A stretch of 64,000 nucleotides of DNA from Modestobacter versicolor (GTDB lineage Bacteria > Actinomycetota > Actinomycetes > Mycobacteriales > Geodermatophilaceae), in contig NZ_JACIBU010000001.1 in the NCBI RefSeq assembly GCF_014195485.1, positions 3,968,001-4,032,000 on the forward strand, in the 5' to 3' direction. This document shows positions 17,856-27,871 of this stretch, one piece after another. Positions within the stretch are counted from its first letter, which is position 1. Each line of letters starts with the position of its first letter. The notes beneath the pieces were generated by a model, which was not told where the DNA came from, made no database searches, and saw only the letters and a program-made list of their open reading frames with translations. Made by a program: the position numbers and the translations under genes.

Positions 17856-17885
17856 GGCCCCCGCACCCACCCGGGTGCGGGGGCC
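17856..17885 (+). terminator. terminator after icd
   Basis: A 13-base perfect stem (GGCCCCCGCACCC and its complement) with a four-base loop, 18 bases after the stop codon. Confidence 0.8.
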
Positions 17886-17915
17886 GTCGTGCGTCCGGGG
17901 GGTGAGGCGTGGCGA

Positions 17916-17982
17916 CGTGATCACCTCCCGCTCACGGCTGTCTCCCGGCGGTGGTGACGACCACCAGCGGGGGGTGATCACG
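17916..17982 (+). repeat. palindromic element, left copy
   Basis: CGTGATCACCTCCCGCT (17916-17932) pairs with AGCGGGGGGTGATCACG (17966-17982) with one T-G wobble; a second hairpin GGTGGT/ACCACC lies inside. The left 18 bases recur exactly at 18908. It stands 50 bases before the DUF559 gene. Confidence 0.75.
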
Positions 17983-18032
17983 CCTGTGGACGGCGACAGC
18001 GGCACACGGCGGCCGTCGGCCAGGCTGCTCGG

Positions 18033-18911
18033 GTGCCACGGACCGCTGCCCGCCCGGACGTCCTGGTGGGCACGGTGTTCCGGGGGACATGGGCGGTGAG
18101 GACCGGGTTGCTGACCCGGGCCCAGCTGCGCAGCAGCGCGTGGCGGCGCCTGCGGGAGGACGTCTACGCCGACGCGGAGCAGCCCGACACCCACCGGTTG
18201 CACGCCCGCGGCGCGTGCCTCGTCATGCCGGCGGGGGCGGCGCTGGGGGGTCGCACGGCCGCGGAGCTGCACGGCCTGGTCGACGTGGCCCCGGTGGACC
18301 TCCCGGTGGAGGTCGTGCTCCCGCCGGGCGTGCGGTGGCATCCCCAGCCTGGCCTGGTGGTGCGAACCGCGCCGCTCGACGGGGACGTCGTGGGCCGTGG
18401 CCCCTGGCTGCGCTGGACGTCCGGCGTCCGGACGGCGGTCGACCTGGCGCGCCGCGAGCCGCCGGTGGAGGCGGTCGTGCTCGTCGACCGGCTGGTGCAC
18501 GCGGGCGTGGCCGAGCTGACCGCGGTGCGGGCGGCTGCTGGAGCGCTGTCCCGGGTCCGCGGTTCCGCCCGTGCCCGGGCGGCTGCCGCCGCGGCCGACG
18601 GCCTCGCCGAGTCCCCGCAGGAGACCCGGCTTCGGCTGCTGCTGCGCGGAGGCGGGCTGCCGGAGCCCGTCGCCCAGCACCGGGTCGAGGACGCCGGCCG
18701 GTTCGTCGCTCGCGTGGACTTCGCGTGGCCGGAACGCCGGCTCGCGCTGGAGTACGACGGGCTGTGGCATGCCGAGCCCGGCCAGTTCGCCCGTGACCGG
18801 CAGCGGCTGAACGCCCTGACCGCCGCCGGTTGGCGGGTGCTGTTCGTGACCGCCGCGGACCTGCGCCGGCCCGACGAGCTGGTCGTCCGCATCCGCAGCG
18901 CGCTCGGGTGA
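18033..18911 (+). CDS. AbiEi-like N-domain plus DUF559 (PD-(D/E)XK nuclease-like) protein
   Basis: 292 residues from GTG 18033. Residues about 10-70 (VRTGLLTRAQLRSSAWRRL, then AGAALGGRTAAELHGL) match the winged-helix part of AbiEi-type antitoxins; the last 100 residues match DUF559, a Vsr/PD-(D/E)XK-like fold: SPQETRLRLLL (Glu), VARVDFAWPERRLALEYDG (Asp, then ExD), then Asp-Arg-Gln-Arg and GWRVLFVT. Acidic residues of a nuclease site are retained. The gene has no AbiEii partner. It is bracketed by two palindromic repeats and its TGA stop is the first TGA of the right-hand TGATCA. Proteins of this type are multicopy in many actinobacteria; the role is unproven. Confidence 0.75.
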   Translation: MPRTAARPDVLVGTVFRGTWAVRTGLLTRAQLRSSAWRRLREDVYADAEQPDTHRLHARGACLVMPAGAALGGRTAAELHGLVDVAPVDLPVEVVLPPGVRWHPQPGLVVRTAPLDGDVVGRGPWLRWTSGVRTAVDLARREPPVEAVVLVDRLVHAGVAELTAVRAAAGALSRVRGSARARAAAAAADGLAESPQETRLRLLLRGGGLPEPVAQHRVEDAGRFVARVDFAWPERRLALEYDGLWHAEPGQFARDRQRLNALTAAGWRVLFVTAADLRRPDELVVRIRSALG

Positions 18912-18971
18912 TCACCTCCCGCTCATGGTCGTCTGGGGGTGCGGGAGGCAGCGCTCAGCGGGAGGTGATCA
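18908..18971 (+). repeat. palindromic element, right copy
   Basis: GTGATCACCTCCCGCTCA (18908-18925, identical to the left copy) faces AGCGGGAGGTGATCA (18957-18971). A further half-arm, CGGGAGGTGTCA, ends at the stop codon of the CAP gene at 18988. The two copies lie in the same orientation about 990 bases apart. Confidence 0.75.
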
Positions 18972-18985
18972 GCGACCGGGAGGTG

Positions 18986-19819
18986 TCAGGAGCCGAAGAG
19001 CTGGGTCCACCACGGGCCGCCGGCGCCCTGGGCGACACCCACCCCGAGCGTGCGCAGGCTGCAGTCCAGGATGTTGCGGCGGTGGCCGCTGCTGTTCATC
19101 CACGCGGTCATCACCGCTGCGGCGTCGGGCTGCCCGTAGGCGATGTTCTCGGCCCGCGCGTTCCCCACCCCGGCGGCCCGGGCGCGGGCGAAGGGGTCCA
19201 GCCCCTCGGGGTTGACGTGGGAGAAGAAGCCGCGGTCGCGCATGTCGGCGCTGTGCGCCCGGGCGACGGCGGCCAGGGCCTCGTCCGCGCGCACCGCCGG
19301 GCACCCCGCGGCCGCCCGCTCGGTGTTGACCAGCGCGAGCACCGCACCCTCGGGCCCGGGGGCCGGTGCCGCCGCGGCCACCGGAGGAGCGGGGGCGGGC
19401 ACGGGCGCAGGGGCCGGAGCAGGAGCCGGGGCGGGGGTCGTCTCCTCCGGCTCGGGCTCGGCCTCGGGCTCCGGCGCGGCCGGCGGCGGGGTGGCCTCCG
19501 TCGTCGTCGCCACCGGCGCCGGGGTGGGTGCGACCTCCGTCGTCGGCGGGACGACGACCGTCGGGGCGGCGGAGGAGCTGGTCGGGACGGCGGCGGTGCT
19601 CGGCGGGGCGGCCGCCTCGGCGCGCGGGGCGTCCGTCGTGCTCGAGGCGTCGCTCAGCCCGGGGAGCCGGCCACCGCCGACGGCGGCGGTGAGGGCGACC
19701 GCCGCGACCACGCAGGCCAGCAGCAGCGGGGCCCACAGCGGGCGGCTGCGGACCCGGGACCACAGGGAGGGCGGCGGGATGGGGCGGTGGTGCACGGCGT
19801 CGTCCTCACGAGAGGTCAC
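18986..19819 (-). CDS. secreted/anchored CAP (SCP/PR1-like) domain protein
   Basis: 277 residues from GTG 19819; GTG 19795, with GAGG eight bases upstream, is an equally good start. A short basic tail and one membrane segment (PLLLACVVAAVALTAAVGGG) precede about 100 residues of Pro/Ala/Thr/Glu-rich linker with AP repeats. The CAP domain fills the last 120 residues: ALVNTERAAAGCPAV, ARAHSADMRDRGFFSHVNP, ARAENIAYG, WMNSSGHRRNIL and GVGVAQ. This is the bacterial YkwD-like form, extracellular with unknown substrate; the linker would let the domain reach through the cell wall. Confidence 0.88.
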   Translation of the reverse strand: MTSREDDAVHHRPIPPPSLWSRVRSRPLWAPLLLACVVAAVALTAAVGGGRLPGLSDASSTTDAPRAEAAAPPSTAAVPTSSSAAPTVVVPPTTEVAPTPAPVATTTEATPPPAAPEPEAEPEPEETTPAPAPAPAPAPVPAPAPPVAAAAPAPGPEGAVLALVNTERAAAGCPAVRADEALAAVARAHSADMRDRGFFSHVNPEGLDPFARARAAGVGNARAENIAYGQPDAAAVMTAWMNSSGHRRNILDCSLRTLGVGVAQGAGGPWWTQLFGS

Positions 19820-19936
19820 GAATCGTTACCTGGCCGAGGGTAGCCGTGCGCGGACGGTCATCGGCTTCGTCACGCAGGAACACCCGGCGGGGTGGGGGGA
19901 GTTGATGCTCCGGGGTCTGCGCCCGGTCGCAGCCAC

Positions 19937-19942
19937 TACCGT
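19937..19942 (+). promoter_or_regulatory. candidate -10 (TACCGT) of the CNNM/CorC-like gene
   Basis: TACCGT fits TANNNT and would start a leader of about 50 nt carrying the GGAGG site before GTG 19999. No convincing -35. Confidence 0.35.
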
Positions 19943-19998
19943 TGTCCGCCTCGGGATCGTCCCGTCGCAGCACCACAGCTTGGAGGCGCACGCCGCTC

Positions 19999-21316
19999 GT
20001 GAGCGACGTTTGGCTCAACATCGTCATGGTGATCGCGTTCGTGCTGATCGGCGGTGCGTTCTCCGGCGCCGAGATCGCGCTGGTCTCCCTCCGCGAGTCG
20101 CAGGTCCGAGCGCTGGCCGAGACCGGCCGCCGCGGTCAGGCGCTGAACAAGCTGCTCGGTGACCCGAACCAGTTCCTCGCCGCCGTCCAGGTGGGCGTCA
20201 CCCTCGCCGGCTTCTTCTCCGCCGCGTTCGGTGCCAGCACGCTCTCCGGGCCGCTGGCCGACTGGGGCGTCACCGGCCTCGGGCTGTCGCGCAGCCTGGC
20301 CGACCCGCTCGCCTTCGTCGCGGTGACCATCGCGATCAGCTACCTGTCGCTGGTCGTCGGCGAGCTCACGCCCAAGCGGCTCGCCCTGCAGCGCGCCGAG
20401 GGCTTCTCGCTGATCGTCGCGGCACCTCTCAACGCCATCGCCAAGCTGTTCCGGCCGATCATCTGGTTCCTCTCCCAGTCCACCAACGTGCTGGTGCGGC
20501 TGCTCGGCGGCGACCCCAAGGCCAGCGGCGAGTCGATCAGCCAGGAGGAGCTGCGCGACCTGGTCGCGGCGCACGAGTCGCTGTCCAGCGACGAGCGCCG
20601 GCTCATCGACGAGGTCTTCAGGGCCGGCGACCGCGAGGTGCGCGAGGTGATGACCCCCCGCACCGAGGTGCACTTCCTCGAGGCGAGCATGACCGCCAGC
20701 CGGGCGGCCAAGCAGGTCGCCGACTCCAGCTGGTCGCGCTACCCGGTCGCCGGCCGCAACGAGGACGACGTGGTGGGCTTCGTGCACGTCCGCGACCTGC
20801 TGCTGCCCAACCACCCGGCCGGCCGTGCGGCGACCGTCGGTGACCTGGTGCGCGAGGTCAAGCAGCTGCCCGGCACGGCCGGGGTGCTCACCGCCCTGTC
20901 GCAGATGCGCAAGGAGAACCGGCACTTCGCGATCGTGGTCGACGAGTACGGCGGCACCGACGGCATCGTCACCCTCGAGGACCTCATCGAGGAGGTCATC
21001 GGCGACATCTACGACGAGTACGACGAGGACGTCACCCCCGACAACGACGAGCCCGCCGAGGGCCCGCACGAGGTCGACGGCCTGTGGAACCTCGACGACT
21101 TCGCCGAGGCGACCGGCCTGCAGCTGCCCGAGGGCCCGTACGAGACGGTCGCCGGCTACGTGCTGGCCCACCTCGGCCGGCTGCCGGTGGTCGGCGACAC
21201 GGTGGGCGTCGAGGGCCGCACGCTGACCGTGCTGGAGCTCGACGGACGGCGGATCGCCCGGATCTCGGTCAGCGCCGCCCCCCAGCCCGCCGACGAGACC
21301 GCGGCAGAGGCGAGCG

Positions 21317-21324
<8 letters not shown>
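19999..21324 (+). CDS. HCC/CNNM-family transporter-like protein (DUF21-CBS-CorC_HlyC)
   Basis: 441 residues from GTG 19999 (GGAGG 12 bases upstream). The DUF21 membrane domain occupies residues 1-190 (IVMVIAFVLIGGAFSGAEIA, LAAVQVGVTLAGFFSAAFGA, FVAVTIAISYLSLVVGELTPKR as separate segments). Two CBS domains follow: VMTPRTEVHFLEASM and FAIVVDEYGGTDGIVTLEDL, the latter ending in EEVIGDI. The C-terminal CorC_HlyC domain contains YETVAGYVLAHLGRLP. The family is linked to Mg2+ and other divalent cation export, with ATP-Mg binding at the CBS pair. It converges with galE and overlaps it by eight bases. Confidence 0.9.
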
Positions 21325-22324
<1,000 letters not shown>

Positions 22325-22330
22325 GGTGCG

Positions 22331-22336
22331 AGCCTA
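22331..22336 (-). promoter_or_regulatory. -10 hexamer (TAGGCT) of galE, leaderless type
   Basis: TAGGCT on the minus strand lies six bases before the galE ATG. Confidence 0.5.
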
Positions 22337-22384
22337 GACAGCACCCTCCCGGGGGCGGCCGCCCGCGCGGAGGAGGAGCCCCTC

Positions 22385-23509
22385 GTGGTCAGCGCACGCC
22401 CCGCCGTCGCCGCGATGCCGGCCTACCGGCCCGGCCGCAACCCCGCCGACCTGGCCCGCGAGATCGGGGTCGACCGGGCGGTCAAGCTGGCCAGCAACGA
22501 GGTCGCCTTCCCGCCGCTGCCCGCCGTCCTGCAGGCCATCGCGGCGACCGCCGGCGAGACCAACCGCTACCCGGACAACGGCGCGACCGTGCTCACCGCG
22601 GCGCTGGCCGACCGGTACGGCGTGGGCACCGAGCAGGTCGCCGTCGGCTGCGGCGCGGTCACCGTCTGCCAGCAGCTGGCGCAGGCCTACACCGAGCCGG
22701 GCACCAGCATCGCCTTCGCCTGGCGGTCCTTCGAGATGTACCCGCTGCTCGCCCAGGTCGCCGGGGCGGCCACCCAGCAGGTGCCGCTCGTGCCGGGCAC
22801 CGACGGCGGTGCGCCGGACACCCACGACCTGGCCGGGCTGGCCGCCGCGGTCGACGGAAGCACCCGGCTGGTGTTCGTCTGCAACCCGAACAACCCCACC
22901 GGGACGGCGGTCCGGCGGGCCGAGCTGGAGCGGTTCCTGGACGAGGTGCCGGACACGACGCTGGTCGTGCTGGACGAGGCCTACCGCGAGTTCGTCACCG
23001 ACCCGGAGGTGCCCGACGGCGTGGAGCTGATGCGCGGGCGGCCCAACGTGGCGGTGCTCCGCACGTTCTCCAAGGCCTGGGGCCTGGCCGGGCTGCGGGT
23101 GGGCTACCTGCTGGCCGAGGACCCGGCGGTGGCCGACGCCGTCCGCCGCACCCACGTGCCGTTCAGCGTCTCCAGCCTGGCGCAGGCCGCCGCGGTGGCC
23201 GCCCTGGCCAGCGAGGACGAGGTGCGGCAGCGCTGCGCCGCCGTGGTGGCCGAGCGCACCCGGCTGACCGGGGAGCTGCGCGGCCGCGGCCTGGCGGTGG
23301 CCGACAGCCAGGCGAACTTCGTCTGGCTGCCGCTGGGGGAGCGCACCGCGGCGGTCGCCGCGGCCCTGGAGGCGCGCGCGGTGATCACCCGGCCGTTCGC
23401 CGGCGAGGGCCTGCGGGTGTCGGTCGGGACGCCGGAGGAGGACGACGTCTTCCTCGGCGCGCTGGACGCCGTCCTGACCAGCGAGCCTGTCGGAGCTGCG
23501 GGCTCCTGA
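22385..23509 (+). CDS. HisC-like pyridoxal-phosphate aminotransferase (histidinol-phosphate or aromatic)
   Basis: 374 residues from GTG 22385, selected for GGAGGAGG eight bases before. Fold type I signatures are KLASNEVAFPP, NRYPDNGATVLTAAL, CNPNNPTGT, LDEAYREF and the PLP lysine in TFSKAWGLAGLRVGY; GLRVSVGTPEEDDVFL holds the substrate Arg. No histidine genes are near, and actinobacterial paralogues of this kind (Pat) act on phenylalanine or tyrosine, so an aromatic aminotransferase is as likely as HisC. It faces away from galE. Confidence 0.85.
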   Translation: MVSARPAVAAMPAYRPGRNPADLAREIGVDRAVKLASNEVAFPPLPAVLQAIAATAGETNRYPDNGATVLTAALADRYGVGTEQVAVGCGAVTVCQQLAQAYTEPGTSIAFAWRSFEMYPLLAQVAGAATQQVPLVPGTDGGAPDTHDLAGLAAAVDGSTRLVFVCNPNNPTGTAVRRAELERFLDEVPDTTLVVLDEAYREFVTDPEVPDGVELMRGRPNVAVLRTFSKAWGLAGLRVGYLLAEDPAVADAVRRTHVPFSVSSLAQAAAVAALASEDEVRQRCAAVVAERTRLTGELRGRGLAVADSQANFVWLPLGERTAAVAAALEARAVITRPFAGEGLRVSVGTPEEDDVFLGALDAVLTSEPVGAAGS

Positions 23510-25161
<1,652 letters not shown>

Positions 25162-25200
25162 CGCCCGGGCCGCCGCCGGGCGGGACCGGCGGCCAGCACG

Positions 25201-25206
25201 CAGACT
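25201..25206 (+). promoter_or_regulatory. candidate -10 (CAGACT) of the YihY gene
   Basis: CAGACT seven bases before GTG 25214, the same arrangement as at folD. Confidence 0.35.
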
Positions 25207-25213
25207 CGGCCCG

Positions 25214-26311
25214 GTGAGCGACCCGTTCAGCCGCGCCGTCGGTGCGGCCCGCGGGCTGCTGCGCCGCCAGCGGGCCCGCCGGCCGTGGCTGGACCACCTC
25301 GTGCACGCCGGCGGTCGCTACAACCGGGTGCAGGGCGACCTGCTGGCCTCCGGGGTCACGTACTACGTGTTCCTGGCGCTGTTCCCGGTGCTGCTGCTGG
25401 TCGCCTCGATCGCCGGCTTCGTGCTCTCCGGCAACGCCCTGCTGGAGGAGCAGCTGGTCACCGCCATCCGGGAGGCCGTCCCCGGCTCGACCGGGGCCGA
25501 GCTCGCCGAGCAGGCCAGCGGGGCGATCGACCGGGCCACCACCTTCGGCCTGATCGGCCTGGCCGGCTTCCTGTTCGTCGGGCTCGGGGCGGTGGACAAG
25601 CTGCGGGTCGGCATGGACGTCGTCTGGCGCGGCCGGCCGGACCCGCCGGACTTCCTGGTCGACCGGCTCAAGGACCTCGGCGCGCTGCTCGGGCTCGGTG
25701 CCGCCGGGGCGCTGAGCATCGCGCTCACCACCGGTGCCACCGCCGCGTCGTCCCGGGTGCTGGGCCTGCTGGGCGTCGACGAGGTGCCCGGCGCCTTCCT
25801 GCTCACCGGCGCCGTGGCCATCGCGCTGGCCCTGGCCGGGGACACCCTGGTGTTCCTCTGGCTGCTCAAGGGCGTGCCGGGCAACCCCTTCGGCGTGCGG
25901 CAGCTGCTGCCCGGCGCGGTGTTCGGCGCCGTGGGCTTCGAGGTGCTCAAGCTCGTCGGGAACTGGTACCTGACGCTGATCGGCCAGAACGTCACCGCGC
26001 AGACCCTCGGCGGCTTCGTCGGCCTGATCGTGTGGATCAACGTGGTGGCCCGGTTCGCGTTCTACACCGCGTCGTGGACGGCGACGATCCCGTCGATCGA
26101 GCACGCGCACGCGCTGGTGCCGCACGGGCCGGCCGCGCCCACCCCGCTGCCCGACGTCGCGCTGGTCAGGGAGCGGGGCGCGGGTCCCCGCCCGCTGCGG
26201 GTGGCGGCGGGTCTGCTGGCGGCCGGTGCGCTGGCGGGTGCGGCGGGGAGCCGGCTGCTGCCCCGGGCGCTGGCCCGCTCGGCGGCCCGCCGGGTGGACG
26301 CCGGGGAGTGA
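25214..26311 (+). CDS. YihY/virulence factor BrkB family membrane protein
   Basis: 365 residues with six or seven membrane segments. GDLLASGVTYYVFLALFPVL is the family's N-terminal signature; AFLLTGAVAIALALAGDTLV, LLPGAVFGAVGFEVLKLVGN and LGGFVGLIVWINVVARFAFY are later segments. Function is unknown; the old RNase BN label is wrong for this family. The last 48 codons overlap, on the opposite strand, the end of the D,D-carboxypeptidase gene by 146 bases. Confidence 0.88.
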   Translation: MSDPFSRAVGAARGLLRRQRARRPWLDHLVHAGGRYNRVQGDLLASGVTYYVFLALFPVLLLVASIAGFVLSGNALLEEQLVTAIREAVPGSTGAELAEQASGAIDRATTFGLIGLAGFLFVGLGAVDKLRVGMDVVWRGRPDPPDFLVDRLKDLGALLGLGAAGALSIALTTGATAASSRVLGLLGVDEVPGAFLLTGAVAIALALAGDTLVFLWLLKGVPGNPFGVRQLLPGAVFGAVGFEVLKLVGNWYLTLIGQNVTAQTLGGFVGLIVWINVVARFAFYTASWTATIPSIEHAHALVPHGPAAPTPLPDVALVRERGAGPRPLRVAAGLLAAGALAGAAGSRLLPRALARSAARRVDAGE

Positions 26312-27578
26312 CCGGGGTCGGCGCCGGTCGCAGCGCCCGCCGGCGGCCCACCACGGTGGCGGCCACGACGAGCAGCGCCCCGCCGGCGAGCGCCACGGGC
26401 AGCGCGGGGAAGGGGTCGTCGGCGGGGCTCGCTGCCGGGGAGGGTGCGGTCGACCGGGGAGCCGCCGAGCTGCCGGCGGCCGCGGACCCGGTGGCCTCTG
26501 CGGCCTTGGTCGTCGCGGGTGCGCTCGTCGTCGGGGCGGGTGTCGCCGGCACCTCGCCGGGGTCGACCAGGCGGCCGATCCCGCCCGCACCGGGTGCGGT
26601 GCTGAACCCCCAGTCCAGCAGCCGGGTGGCCTGCTCCAGCTCGTGCACCGGCCGGCGCTCGGCCTGCATCAGGCTGACCACCAGCCGCCGGCCGCCGCGC
26701 TCGGCGGCCGCGACGAAGGTGTGCCGGGCGGCGTCGGTGAACCCCGTCTTGCCGCCGAGGGTCCCGGGGTAGGTGGAGAGCAGGGTGTCCTGGTTCTGGA
26801 TCTGGTAGCCCGCGGCCCGGCCCTCGACCGCCGGGATGTCGGCCGTGCGGGTCTGCAGCACCCCGGAGGTGTACGGGTCGGCGATCAGCTGCCGCATGAT
26901 CAGCGCCAGGTCGTAGGGCGAGGAGGACTGCCCGGCGACGTCCAGGCCGGACGGCGTCCCGGCGACGGTGTCGTAGGCGCCCAGCCGCTCGGCGGTGGCG
27001 TTCATCGCCTGCAGGGTCGGCCCGACCCCGCCGGCCGCGCGGGCCAGCGCGTTGGCGGCGTCGTTGCCCGACTGCATGACCAGCGCCCGGAACAGCAGGT
27101 CGACGGAGTACTGGCCGCCGTTGACCAGCCCGACCCGGCTGCCCTCGATCGCCTCGTCCTCGGTGGTGCCCTGCACGACGAGCGCGTGGTCGAGGGTCGG
27201 GGCCAGGGTGAGCAGGGTCAGCGTCTTGAGCGTGCTGGCCGGGTAGTAGCGGCCGTGCGGGTCCTGCGCGCCCAGCACCGCCCCGGTGCCGAGGTCGGCG
27301 ACCAGCCAGCCCCGGGCGTCGATGCCGGGGGGCGGCGCCGGCGCCCCGGCGACCGTGACCAGGCCGCGGGTGTCCAGCGCGTCGCCGCCGACCGTGCTGC
27401 CGTCGGGCGCGCTGCCCTGCGGCGGCGGGCCGGGGTAGGGGGAGGTCGGCGTCGGCGCCGACGGGTCGACGGTCGGCCGGCTGCTCTCCGCGAGCGCCGG
27501 TCCGGCCGTGCCCAGCAGCAGCGTCGCAGCGACCAGCAGCGCGGCGGCCGGTCGGCGCAGCGGAGGGGGTCGGCGCAC
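26166..27578 (-). CDS. D-alanyl-D-alanine carboxypeptidase (S11, penicillin-binding)
   Basis: 470 residues. A signal peptide (AAALLVAATLLLGTAGPALA) is followed by a Pro/Ser linker and the transpeptidase-like domain: SxxK in YYPASTLKTLTLL, SxN in VMQSGNDAANALA and KTG in LGGKTGFTDAA. An Ala/Thr/Pro linker, a membrane anchor (ALPVALAGGALLVVAATVVG) and a Pro-rich cytoplasmic tail close it. It should trim the terminal D-Ala of peptidoglycan stems. The mRNA looks leaderless (TAGCGT six bases before GTG 27578). The tail is the part that overlaps the YihY gene antiparallel. Confidence 0.92.
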   Translation of the reverse strand: MRRPPPLRRPAAALLVAATLLLGTAGPALAESSRPTVDPSAPTPTSPYPGPPPQGSAPDGSTVGGDALDTRGLVTVAGAPAPPPGIDARGWLVADLGTGAVLGAQDPHGRYYPASTLKTLTLLTLAPTLDHALVVQGTTEDEAIEGSRVGLVNGGQYSVDLLFRALVMQSGNDAANALARAAGGVGPTLQAMNATAERLGAYDTVAGTPSGLDVAGQSSSPYDLALIMRQLIADPYTSGVLQTRTADIPAVEGRAAGYQIQNQDTLLSTYPGTLGGKTGFTDAARHTFVAAAERGGRRLVVSLMQAERRPVHELEQATRLLDWGFSTAPGAGGIGRLVDPGEVPATPAPTTSAPATTKAAEATGSAAAGSSAAPRSTAPSPAASPADDPFPALPVALAGGALLVVAATVVGRRRALRPAPTPVTPRRPPGGPPSGPAPGAAAGSPPHPPAHRPPADPPPPAAGGDPRPAP

Positions 27579-27584
27579 TCCCGG

Positions 27585-27590
27585 ACGCTA
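27585..27590 (-). promoter_or_regulatory. -10 hexamer (TAGCGT) of the carboxypeptidase gene, leaderless type
   Basis: TAGCGT on the minus strand lies six bases before GTG 27578. Confidence 0.5.
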
Positions 27591-27668
27591 ACCCGCCGGC
27601 CGGAGGACGTCCCGCCGAGCCCGGCTGTGTCCGCGGTCTCAGGGCCGGGCCCGCGATGTGTGCCCGGT

Positions 27669-27684
27669 GTTGCCCGTTGGCAAC
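27669..27684. promoter_or_regulatory. inverted repeat GTTGCC-CGTT-GGCAAC, possible operator
   Basis: A perfect 6-4-6 palindrome about 50 bases upstream of the -10-like TAGCGT (27735-27740) of the BMP lipoprotein gene. It resembles LacI-type operators in form; no regulator gene is adjacent. Confidence 0.35.
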
Positions 27685-27734
27685 GATCGGGTCTCTATCC
27701 GGATGAGGGCCGCCACGGGTGCCGGACCCGCAGT

Positions 27735-27845
27735 TAGCGTGCCGGGGTCGCCGTCGCCTGGTCGGCCCGCTCGGAGCGGGCGGAGCCGGACGGCGGGGGA
27801 AGCCTGGAACACACCGCACCGGGGCGCGGCCGGCCTGAGGCCGGC
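27735..27845 (+). other. promoter -10 and structured leader of the BMP lipoprotein gene
   Basis: TAGCGT (27735-27740) would start a leader of about 125 nt. It contains GCCCGCT/AGCGGGC (27765-27781) and GCCGGCC/GGCCGGC (27829-27845), each with a three-base loop; the second ends about 12 bases before the ribosome binding site. I cannot match it to a known riboswitch. Confidence 0.4.
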
Positions 27846-27871
27846 GGCGCCCTCTCAGAGAGGAGACCGTC

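Noticed and set aside
15495..18770. 1091-codon open frame antisense to mdh, icd and the DUF559 gene
   Set aside because: It has shadow composition (His/Val/Asp/Arg repeats) and covers well-supported plus-strand genes and intergenic terminators.
27735..27871. Cobalamin or purine riboswitch before the BMP lipoprotein gene
   Set aside because: Hairpins are present but neither a B12 box nor a purine-aptamer core could be recognised.
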